The notes under the pieces are model-generated. The model did not search any database. It was given only the letters and a program-made list of their open reading frames with translations, and was not told the DNA's origin. Made by a program: the position numbers and the translations under genes. Below are positions 14,420-20,942 of a stretch of 20,942 nucleotides of DNA, in pieces. Location of the stretch: the NCBI GenBank assembly GCA_964426355.1, contig CAYRRA010000072.1, positions 1 through 20,942 on the forward strand, given 5' to 3'. Source of the DNA: JAJFTV01 sp964426355. Its GTDB lineage: Bacteria; Chloroflexota; Anaerolineae; Anaerolineales; Anaerolineaceae. Each line of letters opens with the position of its first letter. The stretch's first letter is position 1.

Positions 14420-15895
14420 TTACGATTGTAACTTGTCTTTGTATGACAGTAACTGGTCGAGCAGTTCTTTTTGCAGTGTTTCCGGGTTGGCTTTGCCGCC
14501 AGCCTTGCGCATGACCTGTCCGAAGAACCAGTTGGCGAGCGTTTCTTTGCCTGCCAGGTAGTTTTCCAGTTCCTGGGGGTTTTCTGCCAGTACGCTTTGC
14601 ACCAGATTTGCCAGCGCTTCGCGATTATCGATTTGCTGCAAACCTTTGGCAGCGATAATATCCTCGGCGGATTGTCCGCTTTCCAACATTTCGACCAGCA
14701 CGGTGCGGGCGGTATTCTGGTTAACGGTCTTTTTCTGTACCTGTGCCAGTAAACCTGCCAGGTCTTCTGGGCGCACGCGAATGGCTTCGATCTTGGCAGT
14801 ATTGTTCTTGAGCCAGTTAAAGAGTGGTCCGCTGATCCAGTTGGCGGCTTCTAATGCGGGTACACCTTGTGCTGCCGCAACGGTCTGTTCAAAATACTCC
14901 GCCACGGTGCTTTCTTCTACCAGCAGTGCAGCCAGTGCGGGCGGCAGGGCATATTCTTCACGAAAGCGCTGCGCCCTGGCTTGCGGCAGTTCCGGCAGAG
15001 TTGCACGCACCGCCTTTACCCAATCCTGTTCCACGATCAGTGGCGGTAAATCGGGTTCGGGGAAGTAACGGTAATCGTGTGCCTCTTCTTTACCGCGTTG
15101 CGTGTAAGTCGCCCCGATGGCTTCATCCCATCCCAATGTTTCCTGCCTCACAGCCTGCCCGGCGTCCAGCAGTGCGCTCTGCCGTTCGATTTCATAGGCT
15201 ATGGCGCGTTCCATGGTGCGGAAGGAGTTTAAGTTTTTGATTTCCACGCGCGTCCCCAGTTTTTCCTGGTCAGCGCGCCGCAGCGAAACATTGGCTTCAA
15301 AACGCATCACACCTTTTGACATGTCGCCTGAGTTGACGCCGAGGTAAATCAACACAGCGCGCAAGCTGGTGGCATAAGCGCGCACAGCTTCCAGCGAGTG
15401 CATATCCGGTTCCGAGACGATTTCCAGCAGCGGTACTCCGGCGCGGTTGAGATCGACCAGCGAATAACATTCCTCGCCATCCTGCACGTGGGTGAGCTTG
15501 CCAGTGTCTTCTTCCAGGTGGACGCGACGGATGCGGATGGCTTGCACGCCTTCAGTAGTCTGAACGCGCAGCACACCCTCTTCAGCCAGCGGGTACTCAT
15601 ACTGCGAAATCTGGTAGCCCTTGGGAAGGTCGGGGTAAAAATAGTTCTTGCGGGCAAAGATGCTGGTGCGGTTTACCCGGCAGTCCAGCGCCAGCGCAAC
15701 GCGCAGGGCATATTCCACCGCGCGCTGGTTGACCACCGGCAGGACCCCCGGCATTCCGGCGCAAACCGGGCAGACGGTGGTATTGGGTGGTGCTTGCGTT
15801 GAATCAACTACCGGACAGGCGCAAAACATCTTCGAGCGAGTTTGCAGCTCTGCATGTACCTCCAGACCGATGACGGGGATGTAACTGTTTGGCAT
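14420..15895 (-). CDS. gatB: Aspartyl/glutamyl-tRNA amidotransferase subunit B (GatB)
   Basis: A 491-residue GatB, the kinase and tRNA-binding subunit of GatCAB, which converts Glu-tRNA(Gln) and Asp-tRNA(Asn) to the amidated forms. The N-terminus reads MPNSYIPVIGLEVHAEL, the normal family start. The zinc site is seen in FCACPV and VCPVCAGMPGVLP. The kinase body holds the expected YFYPDLPKGYQISQYEYPL and SFRTMERAIAYEIERQ. The C-terminal region is the YqeY-like tail. The frame can begin at GTG 15910, but the ATG at 15895 gives the standard start and has AGGTGG upstream at 15907-15912 with an 11-nt gap. GatA and GatC are not in the window. A terminator-like hairpin follows the stop codon. Confidence 0.96.
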   Translation of the reverse strand: MPNSYIPVIGLEVHAELQTRSKMFCACPVVDSTQAPPNTTVCPVCAGMPGVLPVVNQRAVEYALRVALALDCRVNRTSIFARKNYFYPDLPKGYQISQYEYPLAEEGVLRVQTTEGVQAIRIRRVHLEEDTGKLTHVQDGEECYSLVDLNRAGVPLLEIVSEPDMHSLEAVRAYATSLRAVLIYLGVNSGDMSKGVMRFEANVSLRRADQEKLGTRVEIKNLNSFRTMERAIAYEIERQSALLDAGQAVRQETLGWDEAIGATYTQRGKEEAHDYRYFPEPDLPPLIVEQDWVKAVRATLPELPQARAQRFREEYALPPALAALLVEESTVAEYFEQTVAAAQGVPALEAANWISGPLFNWLKNNTAKIEAIRVRPEDLAGLLAQVQKKTVNQNTARTVLVEMLESGQSAEDIIAAKGLQQIDNREALANLVQSVLAENPQELENYLAGKETLANWFFGQVMRKAGGKANPETLQKELLDQLLSYKDKLQS

Positions 15896-15931
15896 GAGAA
15901 AAATATCCACCTGTTTGGTTTTGTTCTTAAA

Positions 15932-15940
15932 ATTTTATCA
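15932..15940 (-). promoter_or_regulatory. Possible extended -10 promoter of gatB
   Basis: On the minus strand the sequence TGATAAAAT gives an extended -10 (TG, one base, then TAAAAT at 15932-15937), 37 nt upstream of the chosen start codon. The expected -35 position has no good match. Confidence 0.4.
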
Positions 15941-16160
15941 CCTTATTGGCGCGAATTGTGAGGCGATGATTTTTGTATGTATCTGACCTCTTCTCTCCCT
16001 CGACACCCAAAGCTCGGCAGGGGCACCGTTTTGCTACCGGAGGGATTTATCTCGCGGCAGATGGACAGTGAACCGCCGTGGAATAAATCTTTTGATTTTT
16101 TCGCCGGGTGAAAGAGACTGTTCCCAAATTGAGTTGAGGGGAAGTAATCCATGACAGGAG

Positions 16161-16304
16161 ATTTGTCATCCCGACCAGTGGAAGGGATCACCGCTGCCCC
16201 TGAGTGCCAGGCAGTGTTGCAATGCATCGGTTCAGATCGATCCTTCGCTCTGCCCCGGATGGTAGTACGCCCAGGTTGTCACGCCGAATCGTAAGCGAGG
16301 GATC
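16161..16304 (+). repeat. Composite dispersed repeat, copy 2 (about 144 bp, plus orientation)
   Basis: This has the same order of units as 1441-1616 but in the opposite orientation: TTGTCATCCCGA near 16163, a reverse-oriented GATCCTTCGCTC unit near 16239, and TTGTCACGCCGA near 16276, ending CGAGGGATC at 16304. It shares 12-nt identical cores with copy 1, and the spacing differs. Such units are known as intergenic repeats in several bacterial groups; the alternating three-unit arrangement is what I see here. Confidence 0.65.
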
Positions 16305-16508
16305 ATCGCAGCCACTGTGTGGCAGGCTAACCTGGCAGGACAACAGGCAGGTTGTAGTGGATGGGGTGAAGTTAGCAAGCCTTTACAATCCAGCCCCCCA
16401 CAACCCACTCGAAATCTGAGTGCTACACGGCGACCCGCACAAACGGTTTTTGCTCGCAAAGGCTGTCTAAAAACACCGACTTTGGGGACAGCTCAGAAAC
16501 CTTTTTCG

Positions 16509-16531
16509 CCTCTTCCCAATACAGGAAGAGG
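16509..16531. repeat. Perfect 8-bp hairpin without a T-run
   Basis: CCTCTTCC (16509-16516) and GGAAGAGG (16524-16531) flank a 7-nt loop. Neither strand has T residues directly after the stem, so it is not an intrinsic terminator. It may be a protein site, a processed RNA hairpin or part of an element end. Confidence 0.4.
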
Positions 16532-16606
16532 ATGGTAGATGGAGAAATTTGATATACGATAATCCTTCCTGCCGCCCAGATTTGTTTCCGAATCGGATGC
16601 GCCTTT

Positions 16607-16637
16607 TTGGAATGTCCTGGAAGAGTTGCTGTATAAT
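16607..16637 (+). promoter_or_regulatory. Putative promoter of padR
   Basis: A perfect TATAAT (16632-16637) sits 38 nt before the start codon, with TTGGAA (16607-16612) as a possible -35 at a long 19-nt spacing. The strong -10 is reliable; the -35 is not. Confidence 0.5.
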
Positions 16638-16668
16638 ACTCATTAAATGAATACTCCATTAATGAGTA
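16637..16668 (+). promoter_or_regulatory. PadR operator: perfect 10-bp inverted repeat
   Basis: TACTCATTAA (16637-16646) and TTAATGAGTA (16659-16668) form a perfect 10-bp inverted repeat around a 12-nt spacer (16647-16658). It begins at the last base of the -10 and ends 6 nt before the padR ATG, so a bound dimer would block the start of transcription. The location makes autorepression by the PadR protein the simplest reading. The spacer repeats part of the motif (ATACTC). Confidence 0.65.
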
Positions 16669-16674
16669 AAACGC

Positions 16675-17205
16675 ATGTCTCCACGCCGCGCTGAACCACT
16701 TGCATTTGAATATGTGCTCCTGGGGTTAATCCGGCAACAACCAATACATGGCTACGAACTTGCTGCTTCCCTCAACCGCGAGGAATCGGTGGGCTTGATC
16801 TGGCAAATCAACCCAAGCCGCCTGTACGCACTGCTGGAAAAATTGGAGCAGGCGGGCTGGCTTCTTGCAGAAATCAAACCCGGTGAAAGGCTTCAGCAGC
16901 GCAAGCAGTACTGCATCTCTGAAACCGGCGAACGTGTCTTTTTGGAATGGCTGCGTTCTCCGGTGAGCGCCGCACACCGAATGCGCCAGGAATTCATGGC
17001 GCGGCTGTATTTTGCCTTGCAAGAAGGGAGCGCCGCAGTGACTGAACTGGTACGTAACCAGATTCAGATCTGTCGCATGTGGCATGACCGCCTTACAGCA
17101 GAGGTAAACAGCTTGAGGGTGAGTCAGGTTTTTGAACGCAAGGTTTTTGAATATCGCATCGGGCAGGTGCAGGCTATGCTGGATTGGTTGGACAGCTTGC
17201 AGTAA
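16675..17205 (+). CDS. PadR-family transcriptional regulator
   Basis: A 176-residue PadR-type DNA-binding protein. Residues about 11-85 form the winged helix, with the family's typical text EYVLLGLIRQQPIHGYELAASL, then SRLYALLEKLEQAGWL and a wing near GERLQQRKQYCISETGE. The rest (about 95-175) is the helical dimerisation domain (Vir_act_alpha_C-type). PadR proteins are mainly repressors released by small ligands. No obvious Shine-Dalgarno precedes the ATG at 16675, which may be translated from a short leader of about 30 nt. The perfect inverted repeat in its promoter suggests autoregulation. The importer genes begin 136 nt downstream, so PadR may also control them. Confidence 0.93.
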   Translation: MSPRRAEPLAFEYVLLGLIRQQPIHGYELAASLNREESVGLIWQINPSRLYALLEKLEQAGWLLAEIKPGERLQQRKQYCISETGERVFLEWLRSPVSAAHRMRQEFMARLYFALQEGSAAVTELVRNQIQICRMWHDRLTAEVNSLRVSQVFERKVFEYRIGQVQAMLDWLDSLQ

Positions 17206-17277
17206 AGGCATTGTACGGCGGGGTAGTGCAATCGAACAGCAATTTCTGCCTTTATCAATCAACAGAATAGGGATTTA

Positions 17278-17306
17278 TTGGAAAAAACCGTATTCCGGAT
17301 TGAATA
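17278..17306 (+). promoter_or_regulatory. Possible promoter of the ABC importer operon
   Basis: TTGGAA (17278-17283) and TGAATA (17301-17306) with a 17-nt spacer lie 35-65 nt before the binding-protein start. A small inverted pair TATTC/GAATA flanks CGGATT within it (about 17291-17306). No copy of the TACTCATTAA arm is present, so direct control by PadR at this site is not shown. Confidence 0.3.
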
Positions 17307-17341
17307 ATGGGTGGAACACAATCTAAAGAAGGAGATTACTC

Positions 17342-18436
17342 ATGATAAAAAAAAGATGGTTTCTCTCCAGCCTTTTGCTGGTCACAGTTTTGCTCAGCGC
17401 CTGTAATGCGCAACCGTCGGGCAACCCGGCTTCTGGGGGGTCGTATACAGTCACCGATGCCCTCGGGCGAGAAGTGACCTTTGAAAAGCCGCCTACCCGC
17501 ATCGTCCTGGTGGGAAAGATGTTGTTTGCAGTTGCGGATGCGCTGTATCTCTTTCCGGATGTCTCCAGCCGCATTGCTGCCATCGGCAATACAGAACAGG
17601 GCGGCGGTAATTTTATCGCTTTAATCGACCCCGATTATGAATCCAAAGCTGTGCTTGGAACAGAAGCTGGAGCCGAACAGGTGGCGGCTTTTGAGCCGGA
17701 CGCCGTGATCCTTAAGAGTTACCTGGCGCAAAGCCTGGGTGCAGGTATCGAAGCATTGGGGATTCCTGTGGTGTATGTGGAATTTGAAACCCCGGAGCAA
17801 TACAAACGTGACCTGAAAATCATTGGTCAAACCCTGCAAGAGGAAGATCGTGCAGACGAAGTGGCGGCTATGTTTGAGGAGCGCCTGCAGCAAGTGGCGG
17901 ATGGGGTGAGCAACATAGAAGAAGCCGAAAAACCGCGCACGCTGTTGCTCTATTACTCAGACAAAGATGGTGCTGTCGCATTTAACGTTCCACCGGTATC
18001 CTGGATGCAGACGTTGCTGGTGGAGATGGCAGGAGGGAACCCGGTCTGGAAAGACGCCAACCTGGGCAGCGGCTGGACAACGATTACTCTTGAGCAAATT
18101 GCCGCCTGGGATCCGGATAAAATCGTCGTGGTTTCCTATTTTTCCGACTCGAATGAGGTAGTGGCTTCACTAAAAGAGGATGCTAATTGGGAAATGCTGC
18201 GCGCGGTGCAGGAAGATCAGCTCTTCGCTTTTCCAGCGGATCAATACAGTTGGGATCAACCTGACCCGCGCTGGATTTTGGGGTTACAATGGCTTGCGGG
18301 GGTTTTGCACCCAGATCGTTTTCCCGACCTGGATATGATCGATCAAGCACGCACATTCTATGAAAACTTTTACAGTCTGGATGGTGAGACCTTTGAGGAG
18401 AAAATCTTGCCTTTCCTGGAAGGAGACCTGAACTGA
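17342..18436 (+). CDS. ABC-importer substrate-binding lipoprotein (iron-complex/B12 type)
   Basis: A 364-residue periplasmic-binding-type lipoprotein. A lipobox LLSAC with the lipidated cysteine at position 21 follows a signal peptide with KKR at the start. After a short Ser/Gly linker the sequence VTDALGREVTFEKPPTRIV marks the FepB/BtuF-like fold (Peripla_BP_2), and the C-terminus PRWILGLQWLAGVLHPD is typical of the family. The family binds ferric siderophores, haem, cobalamin or related metal complexes; the substrate cannot be told from the sequence. A strong AGAAGGAG precedes the ATG by 7 nt. The stop codon TGA overlaps the permease start by 4 nt. Confidence 0.92.
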   Translation: MIKKRWFLSSLLLVTVLLSACNAQPSGNPASGGSYTVTDALGREVTFEKPPTRIVLVGKMLFAVADALYLFPDVSSRIAAIGNTEQGGGNFIALIDPDYESKAVLGTEAGAEQVAAFEPDAVILKSYLAQSLGAGIEALGIPVVYVEFETPEQYKRDLKIIGQTLQEEDRADEVAAMFEERLQQVADGVSNIEEAEKPRTLLLYYSDKDGAVAFNVPPVSWMQTLLVEMAGGNPVWKDANLGSGWTTITLEQIAAWDPDKIVVVSYFSDSNEVVASLKEDANWEMLRAVQEDQLFAFPADQYSWDQPDPRWILGLQWLAGVLHPDRFPDLDMIDQARTFYENFYSLDGETFEEKILPFLEGDLN

Positions 18437-19479
18437 AAGCACAAGCTGAGACCAGCGCTTCTCTTGCCGTTCAAATCCGCCACACTGAACTGCGAAAGCG
18501 CAGCCAGGTTCTGCTCATCCTGCTGCTACTCCTGATCCTTTTGATGGGGTTTTCACTCTTATTTGGGCGTTACCCTTCTCTTCAGTTGATGGACCTGGAA
18601 ACGCTTTCCAGTGATGCGCTGGCACAACGTCTGGTGTGGAATCTGCGCCTGCCGCGCATCCTGACGGCGGTGCTGCTGGGGATGTCGCTGGCTGCCGCCG
18701 GGAGCATTTTTCAAATGCTCTTTGGAAATCCATTGGTTGAGCCGGGTTTCCTGGGCGTATCGCAAGGCGCAGCATTTGGCGCTTCGTTTTGCATCGTCTT
18801 TCTTGGCAGTGCTGCCTGGCTGGTGCAGGGTTTTTCTGCCATCTTTGCAGTACTTGGTCTGGCGGCTTCCTATCTGCTGGCGAGGCGGGTGCGCTACGGG
18901 GGGTGGGTGCTGCGACTGGTGCTCAGCGGTATCGCCGTATCCGCACTGTTTTCTGCCGGTGTGGGTGTGTTGAAATACATCGCCGACCCGCTCAGCCAAC
19001 TCCCGGAGATTACCTTCTGGCTGCTGGGCGGGCTGGCAAGCCTGAACTGGCTGAAGCTGGTGGTCATTCTTCCAGCGGTACTGTTTGGTCTTGCGCTGGC
19101 GCTTGCTATGCGCTGGCGCTTGAACCTGCTCTCTTTGGGTGACGCCACCGCGTTTTCTTTGGGTGTATCCGTGCAGCGCGAGCGTCTATTGCTGCTGGCA
19201 GCCGCAGTACTGCCGACTGCGGCAGTCATCTCAGTGGCGGGGATGGTGGGCTGGGTGGGTCTCATCATGCCGCACATTGCCCGCCGTTTATTCGGCGCTG
19301 ATGCGCGCCATTCACTGCCGGGTGCCATGCTGCTGGGTGGCATTTTTTGCCTCTTATGCGACAATCTTGCGCGCACCCTGCTCGCTGGGGAGATCCCCCT
19401 GGGTATTTTGACTTCGCTGCTGGGGGCAGCCATTTTCATCCTCCTCATGGTGCAGCGCGGGATTAAGGTGCAGCGATGA
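18433..19479 (+). CDS. ABC-importer permease (FecCD family), probable CTG start
   Basis: A 348-residue FecCD/BtuC-type permease with about ten helices. The frame contains no ATG, GTG or TTG between the stop at 18394 and 18541, where a TTG-ATG pair would begin inside helix 1 and remove its first half. The CTG at 18433 gives a good N-terminus (about 25 polar residues, then helix 1 with many leucines). It has GGAAGGAG (18418-18425) 7 nt upstream, and its CTGA overlap with the previous stop codon is a normal coupling pattern. Later motifs fit: DPLSQLPEITFWLLGGLAS and GMVGWVGLIMPHIARRLFG, the latter near the ATPase contact, then GEIPLGILTSLLGA. Its stop codon overlaps the ATPase start by 4 nt. Confidence 0.9.
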   Translation: MKAQAETSASLAVQIRHTELRKRSQVLLILLLLLILLMGFSLLFGRYPSLQLMDLETLSSDALAQRLVWNLRLPRILTAVLLGMSLAAAGSIFQMLFGNPLVEPGFLGVSQGAAFGASFCIVFLGSAAWLVQGFSAIFAVLGLAASYLLARRVRYGGWVLRLVLSGIAVSALFSAGVGVLKYIADPLSQLPEITFWLLGGLASLNWLKLVVILPAVLFGLALALAMRWRLNLLSLGDATAFSLGVSVQRERLLLLAAAVLPTAAVISVAGMVGWVGLIMPHIARRLFGADARHSLPGAMLLGGIFCLLCDNLARTLLAGEIPLGILTSLLGAAIFILLMVQRGIKVQR

Positions 19480-20243
19480 AGGATACCCTTGCTTTCGATA
19501 CCCTTTCGTTTGCCTACCCGGAATCACCGCTGGTCCTGAACGGCTTATCGCTGGGGTTTGAACGCGGCAGCATCACCGCGCTTTTGGGACCCAACGGTGC
19601 CGGCAAAACAACCCTGCTGCACCTGGCATTGGGCTGGCTTAAACCCGTTTCCGGGAAGGTAAAACTGGATGGTCGCAACTTGAACAGTTACTCGCGCCAG
19701 GAATTGGGACGGCGGGTGGGGTTGGTACCGCAAAGCGAGAATATCTCTTTTGAGTACACTGTGTTGGAATACGTGCTGTTGGGGCGTGCACCCTATCTTC
19801 CACCGCTTTCCATGCCCGGAGATGAAGACCTGTTCGCAGCGCAGAATGCATTGGCACAGGTGGGGCTTGCCGGTTTCGAGATGCGTACCATGCTGGAACT
19901 GAGCGGCGGCGAACGCCAGCTTGTTCTGGTTGCGCGCTCCCTGGCGCAGAACCCGCAAATCCTGCTGCTGGATGAGCCCACATCGCATCTCGATCTGGGC
20001 AATAAAGCCCGCCTGGTACAGATTTTCAAAACACTGCAAACTCAAGGCATTACCATCCTGCTCACCACCCACGACCCTGAACTGGCGGCGCTGTTGAGCA
20101 CGCACATCGTGTTGATGGGGCGCGGGGGTATCCTGGCGGGTGGGCTGGTTTCAGACGTGCTTACAGCCGAACATCTCAGCCAACTGTATGGCGTGCCAGT
20201 CAGGATGGCTGAGGTTGCCGGGCAGAAGGTGATTTTGTGGTAA
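19476..20243 (+). CDS. ABC-importer ATPase (FecE/BtuD family)
   Basis: A 255-residue ATPase. Walker A GPNGAGKTT is at 38-46, the Q-loop glutamine at 86, the signature LSGGERQ at 142-148, Walker B ILLLDEP at 162-168 and the H-loop histidine at 199. The ATG at 19476 overlaps the permease stop in an ATGA. Together with the lipoprotein and permease it makes a complete type II importer. It powers uptake of an iron complex, cobalamin or a related ligand, which I cannot name. The next gene starts 16 nt after the stop codon, so it may be in the same transcript. Confidence 0.94.
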   Translation: MKDTLAFDTLSFAYPESPLVLNGLSLGFERGSITALLGPNGAGKTTLLHLALGWLKPVSGKVKLDGRNLNSYSRQELGRRVGLVPQSENISFEYTVLEYVLLGRAPYLPPLSMPGDEDLFAAQNALAQVGLAGFEMRTMLELSGGERQLVLVARSLAQNPQILLLDEPTSHLDLGNKARLVQIFKTLQTQGITILLTTHDPELAALLSTHIVLMGRGGILAGGLVSDVLTAEHLSQLYGVPVRMAEVAGQKVILW

Positions 20244-20259
20244 GAAAAGGACAAAAGAG

Positions 20260-20942
20260 ATGAAGCGTTACGCGATCCTTGCCGATGTCCACGGCAACCT
20301 GCCTGCTTTGCAGGCTGTGCTGAATGCACTGCAGGACACCCCTCTGGACGGGTTGCTGGTCGCCGGAGACCTGACCGGCGGTCCGCAGTCCAACGAGACC
20401 ATCCGGCTGCTGCAAGGAATGGGCGCGTACCTGATTCGCGGCAATACCGATGAGAACATTCTGCGTTATGTTTCCGGGCAGGCGCCGCATTTGTGGCGCA
20501 CCAGCAAGCAGTGGGCGATCATGCGCTGGTCGGCGGACCATTTGGAGCCCGACCTGCTGGCGTTGCTGCAGAGTCTACCGGAACAGCGCGTGGTCACGCT
20601 CCCCGGCGCTGGGCATGTGCGCATGGTACATGGTTCACCGCGCAGCAGCTCGGAAGGTTTGTTTCCGCATCACTTCCCAGAGAGGTTGGAAGCTGCCCTG
20701 GCGTTCACCCCTGAAGAGGTGTTGATCTGCGGGCATACCTACCGCCCCTGGTCGCTTGAACGGGATGGCAAACTCGTCTTCAACCCAGGTTCGGTTGCCG
20801 CTTCGCTCAACGGCATACCGCACGCTCATTATGCCCTGCTCGAATGGGATGGGCAGCGTTGGACTGCATCGCATTTTAACTTGCCTTATGACCTGGCATC
20901 CATCCGGCGTGCATATCAAGATAGCGGGCTGCTGGCAGAGGG
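20260..20942 (+). CDS. Metallophosphoesterase, YfcE/MJ0936-like (truncated by window end)
   Basis: The gene begins at the ATG at 20260 with AAAGGA upstream and is open to the last base of the window, so about 227 residues are visible and its end is not. It has the calcineurin-like metal-binding set in order: ADVHGN near residue 8, AGDL near 35, RGNTDEN near 60, HGSPR near 124 and CGHTYRP near 156, then NPGSV. The HGSPR and GHT arrangement is like YfcE/MJ0936-type phosphodiesterases. It hydrolyses phosphodiesters or phosphomonoesters; the substrate is unknown. It lies 16 nt after the ATPase gene, which suggests cotranscription, but a functional link is not implied. Confidence 0.9.
   Translation, partial: MKRYAILADVHGNLPALQAVLNALQDTPLDGLLVAGDLTGGPQSNETIRLLQGMGAYLIRGNTDENILRYVSGQAPHLWRTSKQWAIMRWSADHLEPDLLALLQSLPEQRVVTLPGAGHVRMVHGSPRSSSEGLFPHHFPERLEAALAFTPEEVLICGHTYRPWSLERDGKLVFNPGSVAASLNGIPHAHYALLEWDGQRWTASHFNLPYDLASIRRAYQDSGLLAE

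Larger units (their letters stand above)
15941..16606. other. Gene-free region between gatB and padR
   Basis: About 665 nt with no convincing gene. It holds the composite repeat at 16161-16304, an isolated hairpin at 16509-16531, a GCTGTC/GACAGC inverted pair near 16462-16494, and unassigned sequence between. A minus-strand frame of about 78 codons near 16423-16659 and a plus-strand one of about 73 codons near 16317-16538 lack starts, ribosome-binding sites and domains. They are treated as noise. The region may be a decayed mobile element, but no transposase trace can be shown. Confidence 0.65.

Noticed and set aside
14854..15240. Plus-strand frames opposite gatB and gdhA (for example 14854-15240 and 13676-14107)
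   Set aside because: They are antisense shadows of strongly conserved genes, with no motifs of their own.
16423..16659. Minus-strand frame of 78 codons before padR
   Set aside because: It has no good start or domain, runs through the padR promoter and lies in apparently decaying intergenic sequence. It could be a transposase scrap, but nothing in it supports that.

Overview
The window looks like an ordinary stretch of chromosome from a bacterium of moderate GC content. The gene mix suggests an anaerobe or facultative anaerobe: a two-cluster ferredoxin-type protein, a HemG-like flavodoxin, a catabolic-type glutamate dehydrogenase, RsgA with an RNHCP protein, a stand-alone TGS GTPase and an iron-complex-type ABC importer. 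I lean towards Chloroflexota (Anaerolineae-like), but this is inference from gene style. There is no rRNA or other taxonomic marker here.

Layout. 1-2.6 kb: a zinc-ribbon membrane protein convergent with a Nudix hydrolase, a non-coding stretch with a composite repeat, then surE. 2.6-4.7 kb: a DRG/Obg-like GTPase with a TGS domain, and a TspO-related membrane protein behind a very strong promoter with repeated CAATAT boxes. 4.7-7.3 kb (minus): an operon of a winged-helix/Fe-S protein and an MFS transporter. 7.4-9.3 kb: a CPBP membrane protease convergent with an ADP-ribosylglycohydrolase. 9.4-10.8 kb: a flavodoxin and a multi-pass membrane protein. 10.85-11.2 kb: a promoter, a roughly 210-nt candidate small RNA and two hairpin terminators. 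11.2-12.7 kb: rsgA and an RNHCP-domain gene. 12.8-15.9 kb (minus): gatB then gdhA. 15.9-16.6 kb: gene-free DNA with a second copy of the composite repeat. 16.6-20.9 kb: a PadR regulator with a clear operator, a three-gene ABC importer (binding lipoprotein, permease, ATPase) and the start of a phosphoesterase cut by the window end.

How genes work together. The PadR-ABC block is the clearest functional unit: the importer genes overlap by 4 nt at each junction, and the permease appears to start at a CTG codon. RsgA (30S maturation), GatB (Gln-tRNA/Asn-tRNA amidation) and the TGS GTPase belong to translation. GdhA, the Fe-S/MFS operon and the flavodoxin point to amino-acid and redox metabolism. 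No CRISPR array, tRNA, rRNA, intact transposon or phage gene was found. The most interesting unexplained items are the candidate sRNA with the terminator hairpin directly before the rsgA ribosome-binding site, the operator-like repeats before the TspO-related gene, the mosaic repeat family, and the CTG start.
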